Positions 41,061-49,177 of a stretch of DNA of 64,000 bases are shown here, piece after piece (position 1 is the stretch's first letter; every line of letters begins with the position of its first letter). This DNA comes from Candidatus Rokuibacteriota bacterium (lineage in GTDB: Bacteria; Methylomirabilota; Methylomirabilia; Rokubacteriales; CSP1-6). Location of the stretch: the NCBI GenBank assembly GCA_003221515.1, contig QHSI01000127.1, positions 22,447 through 86,446 on the forward strand, in the 5' to 3' direction. Position numbers and translations under genes: made by a program. Under the pieces are notes generated by a model. That model made no database searches. It was not told the DNA's origin and saw nothing but the letters and a program-made list of their open reading frames with translations.

Positions 41061-41986
41061 TCCCTGGAGCCTCCCTTCGCGAATGTTCGCGGTGCGGGAG
41101 AGGTCATCTTCGCACGCGGGGCCGCGGCCGACGCCGGCGGCTTGCGCGCCGCGGCCCACGCGAGGTTGCGCCGGCTCTCCAGCGGCGTCTCCGGCAGCCC
41201 CAGATGTGCGGCGGCGGTGACGACGCGCTTGGTTTCCCAGAGTCGCGCGAACCGGTCGGCGGCTCGCGCGTCGCGAAGCGCGTGATGGTCCATGATGACG
41301 CGGCAGCCCGTCGTCTCGACCACGCGCAGCAGGTGGTCGATGGAGCGCTCGATCGGGTCGCGCCCGAGCTCGCGCTCGAGATATGACGGCGCGCCCGACA
41401 GATACAGGAGCGTCGGCCGCTGGTGGATGACGTACGCGGCGGACACCGCCGACGCGGGTCCCTGGAGGTCCGAGGCGAAGACGAAGCGCTCACGCTCCGC
41501 CGGGTCGACGATCGTCAGCGCGACGACCGACCCGAAGGGCGTGCCGTCGACGCCGTGCGGAAGCGGCGGCGACACGTAGAGCTCGAGCCCCATCTCACGA
41601 TGCTGGGTGGAGTCCGCGCTCTCGACGCGCGCCTGGCCGTCCAGCGCTTTCCACAGCGCCTCGGCGCGCCGGGCCTGCTGCCCCCCGATCATGCGGCGCG
41701 GGTCCTTCGCGAGCACGAGCCGACCCGCGTAGGACGTGGGATCGGAGCGGAAGTGGTCCTCGTGGTAGTGGCTGACGAACACGACGCTAGCGCGCGCCGC
41801 GTACGCGGAAATCCGGTCGTTCGCGCGGCGCAACGCCTCCCACTCGGCCTCGGCCGGCGGCAGACCGAACCGCGCGGGCGCAAGGGTGGCGCCGGGATCG
41901 ATGAGGATGCCGGTGCGTCCGACCTCGACGTAGGTCGCCATCGAGCGCACACCGAGCGACTCGGCGGCCAGCGGAATGACTTTCAT
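41057..41986 (-). CDS. metallo-beta-lactamase-fold hydrolase
   Basis: The 309-residue MBL-fold protein has the metal motif HYHEDHF near residue 70, an upstream Asp (GILIDPGATLAP) and later candidate ligands in FVFASDLQGPAS and MDHHALRD. It resembles the UPF0282/predicted metal-dependent hydrolase group found mainly in archaea and some bacteria, not lactamases. A Pro/Ala-rich basic tail ends the protein. The ATG (41984-41986) overlaps the SDR stop as ATGA, and the peroxiredoxin remnant follows it with GTGA. The substrate is unknown. Confidence 0.8.
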   Translation of the reverse strand: MKVIPLAAESLGVRSMATYVEVGRTGILIDPGATLAPARFGLPPAEAEWEALRRANDRISAYAARASVVFVSHYHEDHFRSDPTSYAGRLVLAKDPRRMIGGQQARRAEALWKALDGQARVESADSTQHREMGLELYVSPPLPHGVDGTPFGSVVALTIVDPAERERFVFASDLQGPASAVSAAYVIHQRPTLLYLSGAPSYLERELGRDPIERSIDHLLRVVETTGCRVIMDHHALRDARAADRFARLWETKRVVTAAAHLGLPETPLESRRNLAWAAARKPPASAAAPRAKMTSPAPRTFAKGGSRE

Positions 41987-42744
41987 ATACAGCGGCCGCC
42001 GTCCACCTCGATGCACGTGCCGGTGATCATGGCGGCCTCGTCGGACGCGAGGAAGACCGCGGTACGCGCAAGGTCCTCGGGCTGGTTCAGCCGCCCCAGC
42101 GGCACCGTGGCGACGTAGCGGGCGCGGCCCTCGTCGTCGACCACGCGCTTGCCCATGAACGCCGGGAGCATCGGCGTCTCGGTCGCCACCGGCGCGATGG
42201 ACACGACGCGCACGCCGTGGCTCGCGGCTTCGAGGGCCAGGCTCTTCGTCAGCGTCACCACCGCCCCCTTCGACGCCGCGTACGCCTGCACGCCGGGCCG
42301 CGGGCGGATCGCCGCGGTAGACGCGGTGATGAGGAACACGCCGCGGCGCTGCCGCTTCATGACCGGCAGCGCGTACTTGGCGCCGAGCCATACCCCTTTC
42401 ACGTTCACCGCCATGATCCGATCGAAGAGGGCCTCGTCCACGTCCTCGACGTCCTGCGGTGACTGCGGCACGCCGGCGTTGGCGAAGAAGATGTCGAGCT
42501 GCCCCCACAGCGCCTGGGCCTTCTCGACGACCATCCGGTTGTCCGCCGCCCGCGTGACGTCGGCGCGGAGCGCGAGCGCCTGTCCGCCGGACTTCTCGAT
42601 CCGCTCGACGGTCGCCTTCGCGCTGGCCTCGTTCACGTCGACCACGACCACGCGCGCGCCTTCCGTCGCCATCGCGAGCGCCGAGGCGGCGCCGATGCCC
42701 GAGCCCGCGCCGGTGACCACGGCGACCCTGCTCTGAAGTCTCAT
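41983..42744 (-). CDS. short-chain dehydrogenase/reductase
   Basis: The 253-residue classical SDR has the cofactor motif TGAGSGIGAAS near residue 11, an Asp in VVVVDVNE that favours NAD(H), FFANAG, and the catalytic Ser/Tyr/Lys in ITASTAAI and YAASKGA. The C-terminal VFLASDEAAMITGTCIEVDG is typical of FabG-like and cyclohexanol-type members. The substrate cannot be inferred. It starts the SDR-MBL-peroxiredoxin overlap chain and lies 10 nt downstream of the alkyltransferase-like gene. Confidence 0.9.
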   Translation of the reverse strand: MRLQSRVAVVTGAGSGIGAASALAMATEGARVVVVDVNEASAKATVERIEKSGGQALALRADVTRAADNRMVVEKAQALWGQLDIFFANAGVPQSPQDVEDVDEALFDRIMAVNVKGVWLGAKYALPVMKRQRRGVFLITASTAAIRPRPGVQAYAASKGAVVTLTKSLALEAASHGVRVVSIAPVATETPMLPAFMGKRVVDDEGRARYVATVPLGRLNQPEDLARTAVFLASDEAAMITGTCIEVDGGRCI

Positions 42745-42754
42745 CGACGGTCTC

Positions 42755-43111
42755 CTAAGTCCTGTTGCGACACGACAAGCTGGGCTCGTCGAACGTGAAG
42801 CCCCCGAGTCGACGCGGTTCGCCCCCGCGCCAGCGGAACCGAGGCAGGACGACGCGCCCGCGTCGAAACTGCACCCCCTCCTGCTCGAGCCTGATCCGCT
42901 GCGTCACCATCCCGCTCACGCGCGGCCGGCGGCTGATGCCGCCCAGCGAGTTGACCACGCGATGCCACGGCACGCCGTCGGCGTCACGCATCACCTGCCC
43001 GACCGCGCGCGCCGAGCGCGGCCGGCCCACGAGCGCGGCGACCTGGCCGTACGTCGCGACGCGCCCGCGCGGGATCCGCGCGACCAGCCTGAGCACCGAG
43101 GTCTTGAACAT
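42755..43111 (-). CDS. alkyltransferase-like protein (ATL)
   Basis: The 118-residue protein is the MGMT DNA-binding domain (RIPRGRVATYGQVAALVGRP, then SARAVGQVM). The active-site motif reads PWHRVV, so the alkyl-accepting Cys of PCHRV is Trp. This is the hallmark of ATL proteins, which bind O6-alkylguanine without repairing it and hand the lesion to nucleotide excision repair. uvrB and uvrC are encoded elsewhere in the window. The ATG shares one base with the upstream exporter stop (TGATG). Confidence 0.9.
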   Translation of the reverse strand: MFKTSVLRLVARIPRGRVATYGQVAALVGRPRSARAVGQVMRDADGVPWHRVVNSLGGISRRPRVSGMVTQRIRLEQEGVQFRRGRVVLPRFRWRGGEPRRLGGFTFDEPSLSCRNRT

Positions 43112-44904
43112 CACGCCGGCGCCCCGCCCCTCTGTAGCTCGTAGAGCCGCGCGTAGAGATCGGCGTGGCGCAGGAGCTCCGCGTGGGTGCCCTCCTCGTG
43201 GACGCGGCCTCGATGCAGCACGAGGATCCGATCGGCCGTGTGCACCGTTGAGAGGCGGTGCGCGATCGTGATGCTGGTCCGTCCCGCGAGGAGTCCGCTC
43301 ATCGCCTGCCTGATGAGCGCTTCGGATTCGGGGTCGACACTCGACATCGCTTCGTCCAGGACGAGAACGGCCGGATTGTACACGAGAGCCCGCGCGATGG
43401 CCAGCAGCTGGCGTTGTCCGTAGGAGACGTTGGCGCCGCGCTCGCCCAGCGGCTCGCCGAGGCCCTTCGGGAGCTGGGTCACGAAGCCGGCGCGCGCGGT
43501 TTCGATCGCGCGCGCCAGCTCGACGGGCGACACCGTGCCGTCGGCGCCGAGGCGGAGGTTGTCCTCCACGGTGCCCGCGAACAGCACGCTGTCCTGGAAG
43601 ATGATGCCGACGTGGCGCCGCAGGCTCGCCAGCTCCCACTCGCGCACGTCGACGCCGTCCACGAGGACGCGCCCTTGCCGCACGTCGTAGGAGCGGTTCA
43701 ACAGCCGCGCGCAGGTCGTCTTGCCTTCGCCCGTCGCGCCCACGATCGCCACGCGCTCGCCCGGCGCCACGCTGAAGGAACAGTCGCGCAGAACCCACGC
43801 GTCGGCCTCGTACGCGAACGACACCCCGACGAACTCGAGCGCGGGCGCGCTCGAACGAGCCGGCCGCGGGGCGGCGGCCGCCGGCGCCACGATCTCCGGC
43901 TGTCGGTCGAGCAGGCCGAAGATCCGCTCGGAGGACGCCATCGCCCACTGCATCACCGTGTACTTGGCGCCGAGGTCGCGGATCGGCAGGAAGAAGCGAT
44001 TCGTGTACTGGATGAACGCGACGAGGGCGCCGAAGGTGAGCGACTCGGCCACGATCCGCCGGCCTCCGTACCAGATCAAGAGCGCCAGCGCGATCGAGCC
44101 CAGCGCTTCCACCGAGGCGTAGAGCGAGGACTCCCAACGCGTCGAGCGGAAGAGCGATCGCCGATAATCGCTGTTGAGGCGTCCGAACCGCTCGCGCTCG
44201 TGGCGCTCCCGCACGAAGAGCTGGATCACCGCCATGCCCTGGAGCGATTCCTGGAGAAACCCGTTCAGACGCGCCAGCCGCCGGCGCACCTCGCGATAGG
44301 CGTCGCGCGCGTTGAGCCGGAAGTACACGGCGATCAGCGCCAGCGGCGGCACGATCGCGAAGGTCACGAGGGTCAGGCGCCAGTCGATCCAGAGCATCAC
44401 CGCGATCACCCCGACCAGCGTGATCACGTCGGCCACGACCGCGAAGAGGCCCGAGGTGAACGCCTCGCTCACCGCCTCGACGTCGCTGAGCACGCGCGTC
44501 ATGAGACGCCCGACCGGGTTGCGGTCGAAGAACCGCGCCTCCAGGGACACGAGGTGGCCGAAGATCGCTTCACGCAGATCATGGATGACCCGTTGTCCGG
44601 TGAGCTCCATCAGGTAGCTTTCGAGCGTCCGCAGGCCATAGAGAATCAGGAGCACGACGATGTACAGGCCGGCGACCCGCGTCAGACCGAGCCAATCCGA
44701 CTGCAAGATGTGATCGTCGATCGCGATCTTCAGGAGCCACGGCTGCGCGAGCTCGGCCAGGGCGAGCATCGGGAAGAGCAGCATTGATCCGCCGATCAGG
44801 CCGCGGTGGGGGTGCGCCGCCTGCACGAGCCGCTGGATCAGACGCCGGTCGAACGCACGACCCAGCCGTTCCTCCGATTCGGGATCGTAGAACGGGTCAG
44901 GCAC
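43111..44904 (-). CDS. ABC exporter subunit A (MsbA/MdlB-like, TMD-NBD half-transporter)
   Basis: The 597-residue protein has six membrane helices (residues about 35-320) then an ATPase. The ATPase has Walker A GATGEGKTTCA (the usual second Ser/Gly position is Glu), Q-loop GIIFQDSVLF, signature VSYGQRQLLAIAR (VSYGQ rather than LSGGQ), Walker B VLVLDEAMSSVD and AHRLST. The degenerate signature in this subunit suggests a heterodimer with the adjacent exporter subunit, with one canonical ATP site. The GTG start overlaps the stop of subunit B by 8 nt, supporting stoichiometric synthesis. The substrate, perhaps a lipid or drug, is unknown. Confidence 0.9.
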   Translation of the reverse strand: MPDPFYDPESEERLGRAFDRRLIQRLVQAAHPHRGLIGGSMLLFPMLALAELAQPWLLKIAIDDHILQSDWLGLTRVAGLYIVVLLILYGLRTLESYLMELTGQRVIHDLREAIFGHLVSLEARFFDRNPVGRLMTRVLSDVEAVSEAFTSGLFAVVADVITLVGVIAVMLWIDWRLTLVTFAIVPPLALIAVYFRLNARDAYREVRRRLARLNGFLQESLQGMAVIQLFVRERHERERFGRLNSDYRRSLFRSTRWESSLYASVEALGSIALALLIWYGGRRIVAESLTFGALVAFIQYTNRFFLPIRDLGAKYTVMQWAMASSERIFGLLDRQPEIVAPAAAAPRPARSSAPALEFVGVSFAYEADAWVLRDCSFSVAPGERVAIVGATGEGKTTCARLLNRSYDVRQGRVLVDGVDVREWELASLRRHVGIIFQDSVLFAGTVEDNLRLGADGTVSPVELARAIETARAGFVTQLPKGLGEPLGERGANVSYGQRQLLAIARALVYNPAVLVLDEAMSSVDPESEALIRQAMSGLLAGRTSITIAHRLSTVHTADRILVLHRGRVHEEGTHAELLRHADLYARLYELQRGGAPA

Positions 44905-46771
44905 GGGCGATCTCTTCCTCGAGCTGCTGGATGCGCCACAGGCGGGCGTAGAGACCTCCGGCGCGCACGAGATCGTCGTGGGCGCCGGTCTCGACGACCC
45001 GCCCGGCATCCAGCACGACGATGCGATGGGCCGCGCGCGCGGCGCGCAGCCGATGGGTCATGAGGAGCACCGTGCGCCCGGCCAGGGCCGTACGCAGGTT
45101 CGTGAGGATCTCCTCCTCCTTCGCCGCGTCGACGGATGCGAACGCGTCGTCGAGCACGAGGACTGGCGGGTCGCCGGTGAGCGCGCGGGCGAGCGTCACC
45201 CGCTGACGCTGCCCGCCCGAGAGCGTGAGGCCGCGCTCACCGACGACAGCCCCGAAGCCGTCCGGTAGCCGCTCCACCTCGTCGGCGACGCCGGCCACCT
45301 CGGCGGCCCCGCGAAGCGTCCCCGGGCCCATGCCGTCGCGCCCGAGCGAGATGTTCTCCTCGATCGACCGCGAGAAGAGAAACCCTTCTTGCGGCACGTA
45401 GCCGAGCGCCGCGCGGAGCGACGGGAGCGGGAGCTTCGTCACGTCGTGCCCGCCGAGGAAGACGGTGTCCGGCGGCGGCTCCCAGAGCCGCGCCAGCAAG
45501 AGCCCCACCGTCGACTTGCCGCTCCCGGTTGGCCCGACTAGCGCCACCGTCTCTCCGGGCGCGACCTCGAAGCTCACATCGCGCAACACCGCCGGCCGCC
45601 CCGCGTACGCGAACGTGAGATGCGAAACCCGAAGCCCAGGCGCCGCGGCCAGCATGTCGGAGCCGGGTCGCACCTCGATGAGGCCACCCTCGGTGCAATC
45701 CGCCCTCACGGCACCCGCTCCAATAGCCATGCCGGAGACGGGTCGCACCTGTATCAGGCCACCCTCGGTCCAAGCCGGTCTCAGGGCCCCCGCTACAACA
45801 GTCCCGGGTAGATCGCGCGCCACGGCTTCAATCACTTCCTGCAACCGTTGCATCGACGTCAGGCCGCGGCGAACGATCGAGAGCGTCCAGCCCAGTCCGA
45901 CAGTCGGCCCGGCGAGGTACGCGAGATAGCCGTTGAAGGCGACGAGCGCGCCGAGGCTCAGCCGGCCATCCACCACCGCTCGCCCTCCCGCCCAGAGGAC
46001 AACGAGCGTCCCCACACCCGCGATCAGCCCCATCGCCGGGGCAAACCCCGCCTGTGTGCGCGCCAGGGCGAGGCTCAGGCGCAGGTACTCACGGTTGGCC
46101 TGGCCGAAGTCCGCGCGCGCGCGAGGCTCGAGCGTGTACGCGCGGACCACTGACATGCCGCTCAGGTACTCCTGGACTCGCGCAGACAGCACGCTGAGCT
46201 GATCCTGGGCGGCCTCCGTTCGCTCGTTGACTCTGAGGTTGAATCGCCGCGCCAGTATCAACAAGACCGGATACGGCGCCAGCGCCCACAGGGTCAGCCA
46301 CCGGTCGACCGCCAGCATCGCGACGAGCACCCCGACGACGGCGAAGGTCGTGGAGACCAGGCTGATCGCGCCGAAGCCCAGCAGCGAGCGCACCGCGCTG
46401 AGGTCGCTCGTCGCGCGCGTCATCAGATCGCCGGTGGAATGCTCCGCGTAGAACTTCGGCGGGAACGTCTGAAGGGCCGCGTAGAGGTCGTTGCGGAGAT
46501 CCGCCTCGATGCGCTGGCAGCCCCCGGTGATCGCGAAGCGCGAGCCGAGGCGCGCGACGCCGTTGCCGACCGCGAACAGCACGATCAGCGCGACGTCGTA
46601 GCCGACCGGGGCAGTCGCCGGATGCGTCTGGAGCGCGTCGATCGCTCGCTTCACCGTCCAGGGGATTGCCAGCGACGCGAGCGTCGCGGCGGCGAGACAG
46701 ACGACGCCGAAGGCGTAGCGGGCCCGGTAGTGCCAGACGTAACGCCACGCCGCCCGCGCGGGCGAGGTCAG
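44897..46771 (-). CDS. ABC exporter subunit B, probable CTG start, duplicated linker insert
   Basis: The 624-residue half-transporter has six helices (from FGVVCLAAATLASLAIPW) and an NBD with Walker A GPTGSGKST, Q-loop GYVPQEGFLFSRSIEENI, canonical LSGGQRQRVTLARAL, Walker B VLVLDDAFASVD (Asp in place of the catalytic Glu) and THRLRA. So subunits A and B have complementary defects, as in heterodimeric exporters. The first conserved residues follow a CTG (46769-46771). This CTG overlaps the reductase stop and has a GGGGAGG ribosome site 5 nt upstream, and no ATG, GTG or TTG lies nearby. Residues about 323-373 between TMD and NBD are a 25-residue tandem duplication. Confidence 0.87.
   Translation of the reverse strand: MTSPARAAWRYVWHYRARYAFGVVCLAAATLASLAIPWTVKRAIDALQTHPATAPVGYDVALIVLFAVGNGVARLGSRFAITGGCQRIEADLRNDLYAALQTFPPKFYAEHSTGDLMTRATSDLSAVRSLLGFGAISLVSTTFAVVGVLVAMLAVDRWLTLWALAPYPVLLILARRFNLRVNERTEAAQDQLSVLSARVQEYLSGMSVVRAYTLEPRARADFGQANREYLRLSLALARTQAGFAPAMGLIAGVGTLVVLWAGGRAVVDGRLSLGALVAFNGYLAYLAGPTVGLGWTLSIVRRGLTSMQRLQEVIEAVARDLPGTVVAGALRPAWTEGGLIQVRPVSGMAIGAGAVRADCTEGGLIEVRPGSDMLAAAPGLRVSHLTFAYAGRPAVLRDVSFEVAPGETVALVGPTGSGKSTVGLLLARLWEPPPDTVFLGGHDVTKLPLPSLRAALGYVPQEGFLFSRSIEENISLGRDGMGPGTLRGAAEVAGVADEVERLPDGFGAVVGERGLTLSGGQRQRVTLARALTGDPPVLVLDDAFASVDAAKEEEILTNLRTALAGRTVLLMTHRLRAARAAHRIVVLDAGRVVETGAHDDLVRAGGLYARLWRIQQLEEEIARA
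45653..45802. repeat. 75-bp imperfect tandem duplication inside exporter subunit B
   Basis: Two 75-bp units (45653-45727 and 45728-45802) are roughly 80% alike and in frame. They encode 25-residue blocks containing TEGGLIQVRPVSGM and TEGGLIEVRPGSDM. They lie in the linker between the membrane and ATPase domains, where typical homologues have no such sequence. Confidence 0.8.
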
Positions 46772-47688
46772 CCGCGCCTCCCCGCCGCGTGCGGCTGGAG
46801 CGCCGCATAGATGGCGAAGGCGGCGGGGGTCGGCACGCCCAGGCGCTCGCCGAGCCGCGAGGCGTGCCCGTGCAGGGCGTCGAGCTCGAGCCGGCGGCCC
46901 TGGAGGAGATCCTGGGCGAGCGAGGCTCGATTGCCGGGCGCGATGGTCTGCGCGAATTTCAGAATCTGATCGACCGTGTCGGCCGGGAGATCGACGCCGG
47001 ACGCGCCGGCGAGGGCCGTCACTTCCTCGACGAGCGCGCGGAACAGACGCCAGGTCGCCGGCGTCTCGCGGACGACACCGATCGTCTCGCGCGTGACCGC
47101 GGTCGTGCCGGCCACGGCGCAGATCAGGATGTACTTCTCCCACAGCGCCCGGCGGACGTCCTTCGACACCTCGGCCGGCACCTCGGCGCGCGCGAAGGCG
47201 TCGCGCAGCCGCTCGGCGCGCTCGCTCACTCGGCCGTCGAGCTCACCGAAGATGATGCGCCCGGCGGCGTGGTGCCGGATCACGCCGGGCGCCTCGATGG
47301 TCGCGAAGACCTGGGCGACGCCGCCCATCGCGCGCCCGGCGCCGAGCTGGGCGTCGATCCGCTCCTCGTTGTCGACGCCGTTCTGGAGCGAGAGCACCGG
47401 CGTGTCGGAGCCGAGGATCGACCAGAGCCGCGCCGCGGCGTCGTCGGTGTCGAACGACTTGACGCAGAAGAGCACCGCGTCCGCGCGCTCGACCCCCTCG
47501 AGGCGCTCGACGGCCGCCGGGCGCACGACCGACTCGCCGTCGACCGTCGAGCGGATCGTGAGGCCCCCGCGGCGGATCGCCTGGAGATGCGGCCCGCGCG
47601 CGACCATCGTGACCTTCTCGCCGGCGCGCAAGAGCTTTGCACCGAAGTATCCGCCGACACTGCCCGCCCCCATCACGACGATGTGCAT
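46768..47688 (-). CDS. ketopantoate reductase (PanE/ApbA) family protein
   Basis: The 306-residue protein has the N-terminal NADP-binding motif VVMGAGSVGGYFGAKL, SLQNGVDNEE, and the C-terminal helical domain with the catalytic-Lys segment ALWEKYILICAVAGTTA and SLAQDLLQGRRLELDALHG. The family reduces 2-dehydropantoate to pantoate in coenzyme A synthesis, but many paralogues act on other 2-oxo acids and there are no other pan genes here. The ATG at 47686-47688 is 25 bp from the divergent IMPase gene. Its stop is overlapped by the CTG start of the ABC exporter. Confidence 0.85.
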   Translation of the reverse strand: MHIVVMGAGSVGGYFGAKLLRAGEKVTMVARGPHLQAIRRGGLTIRSTVDGESVVRPAAVERLEGVERADAVLFCVKSFDTDDAAARLWSILGSDTPVLSLQNGVDNEERIDAQLGAGRAMGGVAQVFATIEAPGVIRHHAAGRIIFGELDGRVSERAERLRDAFARAEVPAEVSKDVRRALWEKYILICAVAGTTAVTRETIGVVRETPATWRLFRALVEEVTALAGASGVDLPADTVDQILKFAQTIAPGNRASLAQDLLQGRRLELDALHGHASRLGERLGVPTPAAFAIYAALQPHAAGRRG

Positions 47689-47713
47689 GGACCGTATGAT
47701 ACATTGCCGGCGC

Positions 47714-48511
47714 ATGGCATCGCTGGAACGACGCGTGGCCGTCGATGCCGCGCGGGCCGCCGGTCATCTCCTCAAGCGCGAGCTCCTCGGACCGCGTCGC
47801 ATCGCCTACAAGGACAGCCCCACGAACCTCGTCACCGAGATGGACGCCCGCGCCGAGGAGCTGATCGTTGGGCGCCTGACCGCGGCGTTCCCCCACGACG
47901 CGGTGCTGGGCGAGGAGCGCGGCGCGACGGCGGGGCGCTCGGGGCGGCGCTGGATCATCGACCCGCTCGACGGCACGACCAACTATGCCCACGGCCTTCG
48001 CACGTTCGGTGTGTCGATCGCGCTCGAGACGGACAAACGCGTCGAGCTCGGCGTCGTCTTCGACCCGAACCTCGACGAGCTGTTCGTGGCCGAGCGCGGC
48101 CGCGGCGCGACGGTCAACGACCAGCCGCTGGCGGTGTCGACGACGGGAACGCTCGACGAGAGCCTGCTGGCGACCGGCTTCCCCTACAACATCCGCCAGA
48201 CCACGGACAATAACCTCACCGAGTACGCGGCATTCAGCGTGCGCGCCCGCGCAGTGCGGCGGATGGGCTCGGCGGTGCTCTACCTCTCGTGGCTCGCCTG
48301 CGGGCGGCTCGACGGCTACTGGGAGCTACGCCTCGGGCCGTGGGACGTCGCGGCCGGCAGCCTGCTCGTCGAGGAGGCCGGCGGGCGCATCACGAATCTC
48401 CACGGCGGCCCCCTCGATCTCGACGCACCATCGCTGGTGGCGAGCAACGGCCGCATCCACGACGCGGTGCTCGCGGTGCTCGCGGAGCTGCGCGGGAACG
48501 GGGCGCGTTGA
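47714..48511 (+). CDS. inositol monophosphatase family protein (SuhB-like)
   Basis: The 265-residue Mg-dependent phosphatase has GEERG (metal Glu) near residue 65, IIDPLDGTTNYAHG near residues 82-95 and the second metal motif GPWDVAAGSLLVEEAGG. It probably hydrolyses myo-inositol-1-phosphate. SuhB-type members can also bind RNA polymerase and NusA, but that cannot be judged here. It is divergent from the reductase gene. Downstream on the same strand follow only broken gene remnants. Confidence 0.92.
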   Translation: MASLERRVAVDAARAAGHLLKRELLGPRRIAYKDSPTNLVTEMDARAEELIVGRLTAAFPHDAVLGEERGATAGRSGRRWIIDPLDGTTNYAHGLRTFGVSIALETDKRVELGVVFDPNLDELFVAERGRGATVNDQPLAVSTTGTLDESLLATGFPYNIRQTTDNNLTEYAAFSVRARAVRRMGSAVLYLSWLACGRLDGYWELRLGPWDVAAGSLLVEEAGGRITNLHGGPLDLDAPSLVASNGRIHDAVLAVLAELRGNGAR

Positions 48512-48513
48512 CG

Positions 48514-48810
48514 GTGTCGGCCGCGCGACGTCTCGCTCGCTTCGTGGTGGTCCTGGCCCGACGATCGACTACCCGCAACAAGTTCGTCGGCCACGTCCGC
48601 GTGCGCCTGCGTGACGGCCGGATCGTCGAGGAGAGCCAAGACCACCCGTGTGCCGCACCGGACTCGCCGATGGGACGGGACGAGATCGCGTCGAAGTTCC
48701 GCGGCAACGCGAGCCTGGTCATGCCGGCCGACCGGGCCTCGCGTGTGAGCGCGAGCATCGCCGCGCTCGACACCGAACCGAATCTCCGGGGCCTTGTCGA
48801 GGCCCTCGCG
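48514..48810 (+). pseudogene. MmgE/PrpD C-terminal fragment
   Basis: About 99 codons (including RNKFVGHVRVRLRDGRIVEE, then PMGRDEIASKFRGNASLVMP and NLRGLVEALA) read like the C-terminal end of MmgE/PrpD (2-methylcitrate dehydratase family) proteins, which are normally about 450 residues. The N-terminal three quarters are absent. The frame follows the IMPase stop directly and runs on into two other unrelated fragments, so this is a deletion relic. Confidence 0.65.
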
Positions 48811-48814
48811 CTCT

Positions 48815-48984
48815 ACGGAGACCCTCATCACCCTGCGTCGTGCCCTCGTGGGCGTGCTGGCGTCGCTGTGGCTCCCTCCGCCCTCCCCGCCGCCGCGCAG
48901 GACGCGCGTACAGACGCCGCGAAGAAGGAGGGCAAGGTCGTCTGGTACACCTCGCTGGCGCTGCCGACGGCGGAGACGAAGGCG
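48815..48984 (+). pseudogene. N-terminal fragment of an ABC substrate-binding protein, frameshifted
   Basis: A signal-peptide-like start (ITLRRALVGVLASLWL, in one frame) continues, after a 1-nt shift near 48880, as ALPAAAQDARTDAAKKEGKV and VWYTSLALPTAET. That is the usual beginning of Fe(III)/2-aminoethylphosphonate-type solute-binding proteins. Homology ends at 48984, where a different fragment begins. Confidence 0.65.
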
Positions 48985-49137
48985 ATGTCGGTCGTGATCG
49001 TGATCTTCAATCTCAAGGAAGAAGGGCAGTTCGGCGCCATCGCCGTGCTCGGCCTGGTCATGCTGGCACTCACCTTGGCGACGGTCGCCCTCGTCCAGGC
49101 CGTGTTGGGCCGGGATGTGCTGGGCGCCCGGGATTGA
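48985..49137 (+). pseudogene. C-terminal fragment of an ABC transporter permease
   Basis: The last 50 codons (VIFNLKEEGQFGAIAVLGLV, then LALTLATVALVQAVLGRDVL) match the C-terminal helix of iron(III)-type binding-protein-dependent permeases. The segment is fused in frame to the substrate-binding-protein fragment, as if one deletion had removed the rest of both genes from a former transport operon. Confidence 0.65.
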
Positions 49138-49177
49138 CGTATCCCCTTGACTCGTGGACCCCTAAGGCCTCAATGCT

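Noticed and set aside
42755..43111. O6-methylguanine methyltransferase (Ogt)
   Set aside because: The acceptor Cys is Trp (PWHRVV) and the N-terminal domain is missing, so it is an alkyltransferase-like protein.
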